From SURF-21 sp964510515 (GTDB lineage: Bacteria > Actinomycetota > Geothermincolia > Geothermincolales > RBG-13-55-18), in the NCBI GenBank assembly GCA_964510515.1, contig CAZEAU010000020.1, forward strand, positions 1-46,864: 46,864 nt of DNA, read 5' to 3'. Positions within the stretch are counted from its first letter, which is position 1; each line of letters opens with the position of its first letter. The notes below the pieces were generated by a model that was given only the letters and a program-made list of their open reading frames with translations, was not told the DNA's origin and made no database searches. The position numbers were made by a program, and so were the translations under genes. Positions 23,791 through 31,392 of the stretch are shown piece after piece.

Positions 23791-24825
23791 TTACCCTACC
23801 GTGAAGTATATCAACTTCTGGTTGTTTTCCACGAAGGTCTCATGGGGCACGGGGTCGATCTTGATCTCCAGTATGTTGCGCACGCCCGCGGTGGGCCTCA
23901 GGCCCCCCACCTCGACCTGGAGGGTCTCGCCGGGAGCTATGGTGTCGATGGTCTGCTGCTGTCGCACCGGCGTGGGGTTGGCCGCCGTGTACAGGCTGAT
24001 GGTGAGGACGAGGTTGTTCTCGGCCCGGTTTCCCTGGTTTTCTACGCTGATGTTCAGGCTCAGCTCCTCGGTCTGGGGCAGGCGGTGTATCGCCTCCCCG
24101 CCCTCCTCGGCGATGCTTCCCTCGGGGTCCAGGGTGACCGTGCCCACCGCCACGCCGTGGATCTCGGTGCCGCGCAAGGTGACCAGGAAAGACCTCACCC
24201 TCTCCAATGCCGCCTGTCCCCAGTCCGCCAGCCAGATGGAGTCCGCCAGGGGGGCGACTTCCTGCGCCTTGTGCTTTTCCAGGGCTTCGCTGACCGCTCG
24301 CCGGTAGAAGCGGTAGGTCCCGTCGGAATACATCAACTCCTTCATGTCCTCGGACAGGCTCTGGGCATAGGCGTCCAGGTCGACCGCGTCGAGGGAATTG
24401 ATGAGATCGGAACGGTAGCCCTTCATGGCGCGGTAGCGCTGTTCGAGGCAGATGAGCAGGGCGGCATGCGCCGCCTCCATCCCGGCGGGGATCTCCAGGT
24501 CCTTCGCCTGCTCCAGGAGGTCGAGGCACGACTGCTCCACCCCCTTGAGCTGCTCGTTGAGCCCCCCGGGGTTGGCCACCAGTTGCGCCAGGGTGGAATG
24601 GATGCCGTACCAGTTCTGGCCGACGCTGGTCGAGGCGTCCACGATGGGGCGCACGCGGTTGACGTACTCCGCCAGCGCCGAGGTATCGACCTCCTTGCCG
24701 CCGCCCCCGCAGGTGACGTTGAACAGCCAGCATCCCAACAGGAGGACGACCACGGCGACGATGATCGCCGGGGCGGGGTTCCTCCTCTTCCTCGCAAACC
24801 TGGGGCTCCTCACCTGCGCATACAC
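23791..24825 (-). CDS. Membrane-anchored protein with a C-terminal CARDB-like domain
   Basis: The 344-residue product has a basic N-terminus, one membrane helix (about 19-36) followed by a glycine-rich linker, a mainly helical middle (about 45-200) and a C-terminal beta-sandwich region. The latter (about 240-344) reads LSLNISVENQGNRAENNLVLTI, then TIAPGETLQVEVGG, typical of CARDB or other cell-adhesion-type domains. It should be displayed outside the membrane. The start is GTG with AAGGTGAGG upstream. It is the first gene of the operon with the histidine kinase and response regulator, so it may belong to the same signalling unit; the sequence alone does not prove this. Confidence 0.7.
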   Translation of the reverse strand: MYAQVRSPRFARKRRNPAPAIIVAVVVLLLGCWLFNVTCGGGGKEVDTSALAEYVNRVRPIVDASTSVGQNWYGIHSTLAQLVANPGGLNEQLKGVEQSCLDLLEQAKDLEIPAGMEAAHAALLICLEQRYRAMKGYRSDLINSLDAVDLDAYAQSLSEDMKELMYSDGTYRFYRRAVSEALEKHKAQEVAPLADSIWLADWGQAALERVRSFLVTLRGTEIHGVAVGTVTLDPEGSIAEEGGEAIHRLPQTEELSLNISVENQGNRAENNLVLTISLYTAANPTPVRQQQTIDTIAPGETLQVEVGGLRPTAGVRNILEIKIDPVPHETFVENNQKLIYFTVG

Positions 24826-24924
24826 GCTTGCCTCACCTTGCTCGTATCCACATTTCCCCGCTACTATACAAAGCTTACTTCAAGCAAGCCAGCCCTCCCA
24901 CCTTCACCCCGGCACCGGCGGAGC

Positions 24925-24952
24925 AAAAAGGGACGGCTGGGAAGCCGTCCCT
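24925..24952 (-). terminator. Rho-independent terminator of tRNA-Leu
   Basis: On the minus strand AGGGACGGCT is followed by a short loop and AGCCGTCCCTTTTT, a nine-pair stem with a T5 tract. It lies eight bases downstream of the tRNA 3' end. Confidence 0.88.
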
Positions 24953-24959
24953 TCACACC

Positions 24960-25046
24960 TGGTGGGCGAGGCGGGACTCGAACCCGCATGCCCATACGAG
25001 CACTGGACCCTGAACCCAGCGCGTCTACCAATTCCGCCACTCGCCC
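24960..25046 (-). tRNA. tRNA-Leu (anticodon CAG)
   Basis: The class II tRNA has acceptor GGGCGAG pairing with CTCGCCC, an anticodon stem CTGGG/TCCAG with loop TTCAGGG, a long variable arm, and a T arm with GTTCGAGTC. The anticodon complement is at 25010-25012. The encoded CCA is at 24960-24962. The total length of 87 is normal for leucine tRNA. Confidence 0.96.
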
Positions 25047-25145
25047 GGGATGAGACAAACCCGCGTCCAGGCATAATATATTATATCAGAGCCCCCGCCC
25101 GCGGGGCACGGCCGCCGCCCTTTTTCCGCCGCCGCGCCCGCGGGC

Positions 25146-26612
25146 TCAATAATGGATCTGCTCGAAGCGCGAGTGGCGGTCGGCCCAGCCGGACAGGCGC
25201 TCGAGCAGGGGGCGCCGCCAGGCCCAGGGCAGGGCCCGCGTAAGCAGCAGGGCGTCCAGGCAACCCGCCGCGGCCTCGCCCGCCCGTCCGTTCTCGTAAA
25301 GGCGCGAGTAGAGTTCGCTCAAGGGGTAGAACCTCTCCTTGACGAAACGGTAGGCGGGCTCGCGAAAGGCGGGGATATCCAGGGCGCTGCGCCCATCGAA
25401 GATGGTGTCCACGTGGCGGCCGGAGAGGTATCCCTTCTCCTCGCAGTAACCGTAGAGCCTGGTGCTGGGGTAGGGATGATAGGTCGAGACCTGCATGCAG
25501 TGGGGGCGGGCGCGGGCGTTGAGCCTGACCGAGTCCAGGAGGGCAGAGAGGTCCTCGTCCGGCAGGGAGGTCATGTTGGTGGAGACGGTCTTGATGCCAT
25601 GCTCGCGGCAGAGGCGGAAGGCGCTGACGATGTCGGCGTCGGACATGTGCCGGCGGAGTACCTTTCTGCGCAGCTCCTCGTTGCCGCTCTCGATGCCCAT
25701 GCAGATGACCGAGCAACCGGCCTCAGCGAAGAGCCTCACCGTCTCCTCGTCCAGGATGTTCACGCGCGAATTGCAGATAAAGGGCATGTCCACCTCGTCG
25801 CGGTAGCGCGCCGTCAATTCCCCGAACCACTCCGGGTCCAGGGTGAGGATATCGTCATCGAAACGTATGTAGCGCAGGCGCCCGCTCCGGTCCGCGTCGA
25901 TGATCTCGCGCACCTCCCGCATGACGTTCTCCACGCTGCGGAAACGCACGTACTTGCCGCGGTTGGGGTAGATGCTGCGCTGCACGTGGTTGGAGCAGTA
26001 GCTGCAGCTGTAGGGACATCCGCGCGAGGCCATGAGCGTGCCGCGCTCGTGCTGCTGCTCGCAGAAGTCCTTCGGGTCGAAGATGCCGCGGTCCGGCAGG
26101 GGCAGGGTATCCAGGTCCTCCACCAGGGGGCGCACCGGGTTGCGCCTGACCTCCTCGCCCACCCGCACCCAGAGCGAGGGGACCCCCGCCGGGTCCCGCC
26201 CCTCCTCGAGCGCGGCACACAGCTCCGCCAGGGCTTCCTCCCCCTCGCCCAGGCAGACGGCGTCGAGGGGAGCCTGCAGGGCCCCGAGGGGGTCGATGGT
26301 GGGGTGGGCTCCGCCGCATATGGTAAAGATATCCTCAGAAGACCTGATCCACTCCAGCCACTTGCGCACGTGGGGGAACATGTGGGTGGTGCTGGAGACG
26401 GCCAGCAGGTCCGGCGACTCCGCCCGCACGCGCGCCAGCAGCTCCTCCCTGTCCATGGGCCTCACCATGTGGATGAGGGAGGTGCGGTGCCCCTCGCGCT
26501 TGAGGTAGGCGGAGAGGCATGCGATGCCCAGGTATATGCGCCCCTCGGGGAGGAAACGCTCCTCGTCGTAGGCAAAGAAATCCGGGTAGAGGAAGGTGAC
26601 CTTTAGTCCCAT
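25146..26612 (-). CDS. B12-binding-domain radical SAM protein
   Basis: The 488-residue protein has an N-terminal cobalamin-binding-like Rossmann domain (about 1-150: ICGGAHPTIDPL, CLGEGEEAL) and a radical SAM domain with the cluster motif CxxxCxxC at Cys199, 203 and 206. GRLRYIRFDDDIL and MGIESGNEE are typical barrel words. The family performs methylation or rearrangement of lipids, hopanoids, tetrapyrroles or peptides; the substrate is not readable. The ATG follows AAGGGAGCGCC. It lies ten bases downstream of the flavoprotein gene, so both are in one operon, which hints at isoprenoid or lipid modification. No DxHxxG cobalamin motif was seen, so cobalamin may bind in the base-off form without histidine, or not at all. 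Confidence 0.85.
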   Translation of the reverse strand: MGLKVTFLYPDFFAYDEERFLPEGRIYLGIACLSAYLKREGHRTSLIHMVRPMDREELLARVRAESPDLLAVSSTTHMFPHVRKWLEWIRSSEDIFTICGGAHPTIDPLGALQAPLDAVCLGEGEEALAELCAALEEGRDPAGVPSLWVRVGEEVRRNPVRPLVEDLDTLPLPDRGIFDPKDFCEQQHERGTLMASRGCPYSCSYCSNHVQRSIYPNRGKYVRFRSVENVMREVREIIDADRSGRLRYIRFDDDILTLDPEWFGELTARYRDEVDMPFICNSRVNILDEETVRLFAEAGCSVICMGIESGNEELRRKVLRRHMSDADIVSAFRLCREHGIKTVSTNMTSLPDEDLSALLDSVRLNARARPHCMQVSTYHPYPSTRLYGYCEEKGYLSGRHVDTIFDGRSALDIPAFREPAYRFVKERFYPLSELYSRLYENGRAGEAAAGCLDALLLTRALPWAWRRPLLERLSGWADRHSRFEQIHY

Positions 26613-26622
26613 GGCGCTCCCT

Positions 26623-27810
26623 TCACAGGGGATAGGCGGAACGGCGGCAGTTCATGAGGAAACGCCCCATCTTGTCCCCCAGCCGCGGCAGCCTGGAGGT
26701 GGCGAAGAGCAGGGGGTTCACGAGATAAGGGTTGTTGCCGTAGCGGATGGCGAGGGTGCCGAGAGAGAAATAGCGGCGGTAAAGCCAGTCCAGGATGCGG
26801 GGGTAGCCGGCCAGCAGGGCCTCGTCCCCCGCGTGCATGGCCGCCGCCAGAGTCTCCCCCGCCCAGCGGCCGCTCTCCAGGGCATAGGTGATACCCTCCC
26901 CGCTGATGGGGTTGGTGAGGGAGGCGGCGTCGCCTGCCAGCAGGACGTTGAGGCGGCGGGGCACCGCCCCGCCCATGCCCACGCGCAACAGGGCTCCGCG
27001 CAGCCTGCCCCGCGGCTCGGCATCGCGCAGCTTGGGGGCGGCATGGCGGGTGCGCATCCTGAAGTCGTCGAAGACGCGGTTGAGGTTGAGGTTTATCCTG
27101 CGCCCGCGCCTGGCGTAGAGCATGAACCCCACGCCCACGTTGGCCGTCTCGCCGTCCACGGGAAATATCCAGCCGCAGCTGGGCATGATGGCGTCCTCGG
27201 GGTAGATCTCCAGGAAATCGGAGATGCCTCTCACCCCGGTCATGTAGCTGCGCACCGAAACGCCGAGGTAAAGGGGGTCGTCGCGCAGCAGCCCCAGCTC
27301 CTTCCCGATGAGCGAGGAAGGGCCGTCCGCCCCCACCAGGAAGCGCCCGTGCAGCTCCCCCTCCTCGCCGCCGCGCTCGACCCTCACCCCGGGTATGCGC
27401 CCGCCCCGCTGCGGCAGCACCCCGGTCACGCGGCAAGCCTGCACGACCTCGGCCCCCAGCGACTGTGCCCGCGCCAGCAGGATGGCATCCAGGTCGCGGC
27501 GGGGGATGACATAGCCATGGTCGGGAAAGCGGCTCCCCATGGGATAGCGCACCTCGGTGATGCCGCCCCGCGAGGCATGGAAGCGGATGCCCCGCGTGCG
27601 CTGGAAGCGTCCCTCTATCTCGCCGCGCACCCCGAGGCGGTAGAGGGCATGCACGGCGCGCGGCGCGATGCCGTCCCCGCATACCTTCTCGCGGGGAAAG
27701 ACCTCGCGGTCGAGGAGGAGGACGTGGAAACCCTGCTCGGCAAGGCTGCAGGCCGCCGCGCAGCCGCCCGGGCCGGCGCCGGCCACGATGGCGTCATAAC
27801 GCTCTTTCAT
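26623..27810 (-). CDS. Geranylgeranyl-reductase-family FAD oxidoreductase
   Basis: The 395-residue flavoprotein has the FAD fold GAGPGG (11-16), the CGDGI motif (Cys44), GADGPSS and the C-terminal GDAASLTNPISGEGI motif. These place it in the geranylgeranyl/digeranylgeranylglycerophospholipid reductase family, whose members saturate isoprenoid chains; actinobacterial relatives include the menaquinone reductase MenJ. Menaquinone-tail or polyprenyl reduction is a reasonable but unproven guess. The ATG at 27810 has no ribosome-binding site; a perfect TATAAT ends seven bases upstream, so the transcript is probably leaderless. The radical SAM gene follows after 10 bases. Confidence 0.85.
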   Translation of the reverse strand: MKERYDAIVAGAGPGGCAAACSLAEQGFHVLLLDREVFPREKVCGDGIAPRAVHALYRLGVRGEIEGRFQRTRGIRFHASRGGITEVRYPMGSRFPDHGYVIPRRDLDAILLARAQSLGAEVVQACRVTGVLPQRGGRIPGVRVERGGEEGELHGRFLVGADGPSSLIGKELGLLRDDPLYLGVSVRSYMTGVRGISDFLEIYPEDAIMPSCGWIFPVDGETANVGVGFMLYARRGRRINLNLNRVFDDFRMRTRHAAPKLRDAEPRGRLRGALLRVGMGGAVPRRLNVLLAGDAASLTNPISGEGITYALESGRWAGETLAAAMHAGDEALLAGYPRILDWLYRRYFSLGTLAIRYGNNPYLVNPLLFATSRLPRLGDKMGRFLMNCRRSAYPL

Positions 27811-27817
27811 GGCGTCG

Positions 27818-27826
27818 ATTATAGCA
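27818..27826 (-). promoter_or_regulatory. Extended -10 promoter giving a leaderless mRNA
   Basis: Read on the minus strand the element is TGCTATAAT followed by seven bases and then the start ATG. A normal -10 to +1 distance puts the transcription start on the A of the ATG. No ribosome-binding site precedes the gene, consistent with leaderless initiation. Confidence 0.65.
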
Positions 27827-27865
27827 CGGCGACCGGGGGGGAACGGGGCGGGGACGCTTCCCGCT

Positions 27866-29668
27866 TCAAGGCGCCTGGCCGATGAAAATGCGCACGTTGT
27901 AGCCGGGTTCGACCTTGGCCCCCGGGAGGGGGACCTGGTCCACCACCTTGCCCACCTCGGCGGGGTTGCTGGTGACCTTGGGCAGCGAAGTGAAGCTCAA
28001 GCCCGCGTCGGTGAGGATGTCCTTGGCGACCTCCTCCGGCTTCCCCACCACCTCGGGGACCTCCAGGGTCTCCGAGCCGCTGCTCACCCAGATGGTCACC
28101 ACGCTCCCCTGCAGCGCCTTCTGGTTGGCGAGGGGGCTCTGGCGTATGACGCGTCCCTGCGCGACCTCGGAGCTGGCCTCCTCGACCACCTCCACGCTAA
28201 AGCCGGCGGCCCGCAGTTCCGCGTCCGCGGCCTCGCGGGTCTTTCCCGCCACCTCCGGCACGGCGACCCTCTGTTCTTCCACTCCGACCTCCAGCTTCAC
28301 GCTGGTGTTCGGCGATATCAGGCGCCCCCCGGCGGGATCCTGGGAGAGGACCTTGTCCACCTTGCCCTCCTCCCCTACCGGCACGTTCTCGATGACGATC
28401 ACCGATATCCCCAACTTCTTCAGGGCGTTCTGCGCCTCGGCGCGGCCCATCCCCTCGACGTCCGGCATCCTCATCTCCCGGCTCACGGTGACGTTGACCT
28501 TCTCGCCCCTGGCCAGCAGCGTGCCCCACTCCGGCTCCTGGGAGATAATCACCCCGGCCTTCTCGCTCTCCTCCTCGACATACTGGTCGGCGACCTTGCC
28601 CAGCTCCAGGCCCAGCCCCTCCAGGGTGCGCGCCGCCTGCTCCTCGCTCATGCCCTGGAGATTCGGCACCTCCACCTTCTCTCCGCCCCCCCGCAGCACC
28701 AGGGCCAGCACCACGACCAACGCGATGAGCGCCACCGCGGCGGCGGCGATGGCGGCGACCCGGGGCCATTTAGGCGCCCCGCCCGTCACGGCGGGCGCGG
28801 GCGCGCCGGCGTAGGCCGCCTCGGGGAGGATGGGTGTCGCGGATACCGGCATGCCCTCCAGGAAGCGCAAAAGGTCCGCCTTCATCTCCTGGGCGTTCTG
28901 AAAGCGGTTGGCGGGGTTCTTGCTCATGGCCTTCATCACGATGGCCTCCAGCTCGGCGGGGATCTCGGGATGGATGAGCGAGGGAGGGGCGGGATCCTCC
29001 CGTACCTGCTTGTAGGTTATGGTCACCGGGTTGGGGTCGTCGAAGGGCACCTGGCCGCAGAGTATCTCGTAGAGGACCACCCCCAGGGAGTAGATGTCGG
29101 AGCGGGCGTCCACCGCCAGCCCCTGGGCCTGCTCGGGGGAGATGTACTGGGGCGTCCCCATGACCATGCCCGTCTGCGTGATGCCTCCGCCATCGCCCTC
29201 CCTGGCGATGCCGAAATCCATCACCTTGACCTGCCCCGTACCGGTGATGAAAATGTTGTGCGGCTTGATGTCGCGGTGCACGAGGTTGGCGCGGTGGGCG
29301 AGCTGCAGCGCGGCGCAGACCTCGGCGGCGATCCCCGCCGCCCGCTCGGGGAGCAGGCGGCCCTCGCCGCGCAGGACCTCCTTGAGGTCCCTGCCCTCGA
29401 CGTATTCCATGACGATGTAATAGAGGTCGCCCTCGTTGCCCCAATCGTAGATGCTCACGATATTGGGGTGGTTGAGGTTGGCGGCGGACTGGGCTTCGTG
29501 GCGGAACCTCTCGATGAACGAGGGGTCGGCCGCGAACTGGGCGTGCAACACCTTGGCCGCCACTTCCCGGTTCAGCTGCAGATCGTCCGCGAGATAGACA
29601 TCGGCCATGCCCCCGCTGCCCAGCTTCTCCTTCAAGCGATAACGCCCGCTGAAGACTCTACCCAGCAT
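27866..29668 (-). CDS. pknB: Serine/threonine protein kinase with four PASTA domains (PknB type)
   Basis: The 600-residue kinase has a complete N-terminal catalytic domain: glycine loop GSGGMADVY (17-25), Lys39, HRDIKPHN (131-138), DFG (151-153) and the activation loop ending GTPQYISPEQ. A membrane helix spans about 303-325. Four PASTA repeats follow (about 330-600), each starting with a valine-proline word (VEVPNL, MRMPDV, VAVPEV, LEVPEV). This is the classical actinobacterial PknB, which senses muropeptides or lipid II outside and phosphorylates cell-wall and division proteins. The ATG at 29668 follows GAAGGAAGGGA; the frame extends 28 codons upstream with weak support. It is downstream of the PASTA pseudokinase after a 161-base spacer. 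Confidence 0.94.
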   Translation of the reverse strand: MLGRVFSGRYRLKEKLGSGGMADVYLADDLQLNREVAAKVLHAQFAADPSFIERFRHEAQSAANLNHPNIVSIYDWGNEGDLYYIVMEYVEGRDLKEVLRGEGRLLPERAAGIAAEVCAALQLAHRANLVHRDIKPHNIFITGTGQVKVMDFGIAREGDGGGITQTGMVMGTPQYISPEQAQGLAVDARSDIYSLGVVLYEILCGQVPFDDPNPVTITYKQVREDPAPPSLIHPEIPAELEAIVMKAMSKNPANRFQNAQEMKADLLRFLEGMPVSATPILPEAAYAGAPAPAVTGGAPKWPRVAAIAAAAVALIALVVVLALVLRGGGEKVEVPNLQGMSEEQAARTLEGLGLELGKVADQYVEEESEKAGVIISQEPEWGTLLARGEKVNVTVSREMRMPDVEGMGRAEAQNALKKLGISVIVIENVPVGEEGKVDKVLSQDPAGGRLISPNTSVKLEVGVEEQRVAVPEVAGKTREAADAELRAAGFSVEVVEEASSEVAQGRVIRQSPLANQKALQGSVVTIWVSSGSETLEVPEVVGKPEEVAKDILTDAGLSFTSLPKVTSNPAEVGKVVDQVPLPGAKVEPGYNVRIFIGQAP

Positions 29669-29829
29669 GAGATCCCTTCCTTCGCTGCGTGCTGTTTCCA
29701 CCATCGCGGCCAGCGCCTCCCAGCGGGATGAAGTGCGCGGGATCTGCGCCATCGGCCTTCAGCACGAACACAAGTTCAACCGTAATCTTCTCTGCCCTGC
29801 GCTCAAACTCCTTCCCCGCGCGGGCGGGC

Positions 29830-31185
29830 TCAGGGAGTGGAGGAAAGCTCGCTGACCACCAGGTTGACGGCGTCGCCGCTGGACAGCCTGGAGCCGTAAG
29901 GGGGGGCGGTCTCCACCACGCGGTTGGGGCTGTAACCGGGCGCCTCGCGATAGGCCACCTCTCCCACCTTGAAGCCGCGGTTCTCCAGCACCATGCGGGC
30001 ATCGTCGAGGCCGAGGCCGATGAGGTTGGGCACGGTCAGCGGGCCCAGGCTCTCGAGCACCCGGATCACCGTCTTTTTCTTCGCCATCACCCCCACCTTG
30101 GGGTCCTGGGAGATGATGTAGCCCGCCCTTGTGTCGGCGTCGTGTTCCCTCCCCACCACGAGCAATCCGAGGTCGCGCGCTCCCGCGACCTTGGCGGCTT
30201 CCTCCGTGTTCACGCTGACCAGGTTGGGGACCTCGACCTTGCTCCCGGTGATCACCGAGGAGGACAGGACCCCCACGAGCACGAAGAGCGCCGCCGCGAG
30301 CAGCAGGGCCGCTCCCACCCAGAGCCGCCAGCCCTTGAGGCGGGGGACGGTGATGCGCACCGCCGCCTTCCCCTCGGCCTCCGCGGCCGCGTCCCCGGGG
30401 GGCTGCAGGGGGACCTCCACCATGGGCTGCTCCTCGCGCAGCATGCTTATGGTCTCCCTCAGCAGCAGCTCGGAGGAGGAAAAGCCCCCGCCGCCTGAGC
30501 TGTCCAGGCAATCCCCCACCATCCTCTGCATCCTGGCGGGGACCTGGGCGTCCCACTTCAGCTTCCCGCTCCTGATATCATCCGCGGCCTCGGCCTTTCC
30601 CCTGCCGCTGAGGCAGCGGTAGAGCAGGACTCCCAGATCCTGGATGTCCCGCCGCGCATCCTGCGACATGGGATGGGGGCTCGCGCCGCCCCCCAGGACC
30701 GCCGGGAATCCCGCGCCGCTCACCTTGGCCCTGCGCCCCGGGAAAATGAAGACATGCCTCTCGTCCAGGGAGCCGTGCGCGACGCCCTGCTCGTGCAGGA
30801 AGGCGAGCAACCTGGCCATCTCCAGGGCGAAATAGAGCCCGCCCAGCGGCTTCATCCTCCTGCCCGCGGCGAGCAATTCGTGCAGGGTCTTGCTCTCCAC
30901 CATTTCCATGACCACGAAAGGGCGCCCCTCCTCGAGGCCGTAGTCGATGACCTCGACCAGGGAGGGGTGGCGCAGGCGTACGGCGCGGTGGGCGGCGGAG
31001 CGGAAGGCGTCGCAGAAATCACGGTCCGAGAGCAGGTGGGGCAGGGGCAGCTTCACCGCCACCTCCTCCTCCTCGAGGATGTCGAAGGCCCGGAATACCT
31101 CGACCGTGCGCCCCACGGCTATGCGCTCGTCCAAGCGGTAGCGCCTGCGCAGAACCTTTCCCTTCCAGTCCATCGAGCGTTCCAT
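29830..31185 (-). CDS. PASTA-domain pseudokinase in the pknA position
   Basis: The 451-residue protein keeps a kinase-like fold (about 15-250), a membrane helix (about 287-308) and two PASTA domains (about 315-451). Lys45 of the ATP site is kept, but the glycine loop is degenerate (AVGRTVEV), HRDxKxxN has become HGSLDERH (137-144) and DFG has become GAG (157-159). It therefore lacks the catalytic base and the Mg-binding aspartate, and is best read as a pseudokinase. The start is placed at ATG 31185 behind GGGGGAGGAGTG; GTG at 31188 is directly adjacent. It precedes pknB on the same strand. It probably works as a PASTA co-receptor or scaffold for PknB, which is inference. Confidence 0.85.
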   Translation of the reverse strand: MERSMDWKGKVLRRRYRLDERIAVGRTVEVFRAFDILEEEEVAVKLPLPHLLSDRDFCDAFRSAAHRAVRLRHPSLVEVIDYGLEEGRPFVVMEMVESKTLHELLAAGRRMKPLGGLYFALEMARLLAFLHEQGVAHGSLDERHVFIFPGRRAKVSGAGFPAVLGGGASPHPMSQDARRDIQDLGVLLYRCLSGRGKAEAADDIRSGKLKWDAQVPARMQRMVGDCLDSSGGGGFSSSELLLRETISMLREEQPMVEVPLQPPGDAAAEAEGKAAVRITVPRLKGWRLWVGAALLLAAALFVLVGVLSSSVITGSKVEVPNLVSVNTEEAAKVAGARDLGLLVVGREHDADTRAGYIISQDPKVGVMAKKKTVIRVLESLGPLTVPNLIGLGLDDARMVLENRGFKVGEVAYREAPGYSPNRVVETAPPYGSRLSSGDAVNLVVSELSSTP

Positions 31186-31392
31186 CACTCCTCCCCCGGA
31201 TCGACGGCGGGAACCTTGCCGCTATTCTAATACATAGCCCCCGGGCACCGCATCGCTCAATGACGCTTGAACCCGGCCGCATGATGCACTCATAATACAG
31301 GGTAGTGCTGTCGGTTAGTCATGCTGGGTGCCATATCCGTCTCGCAGGGTTCCGGAGGTGGCAGGCTGGGCCTGCCGTGGAAAGGGGGAGCG

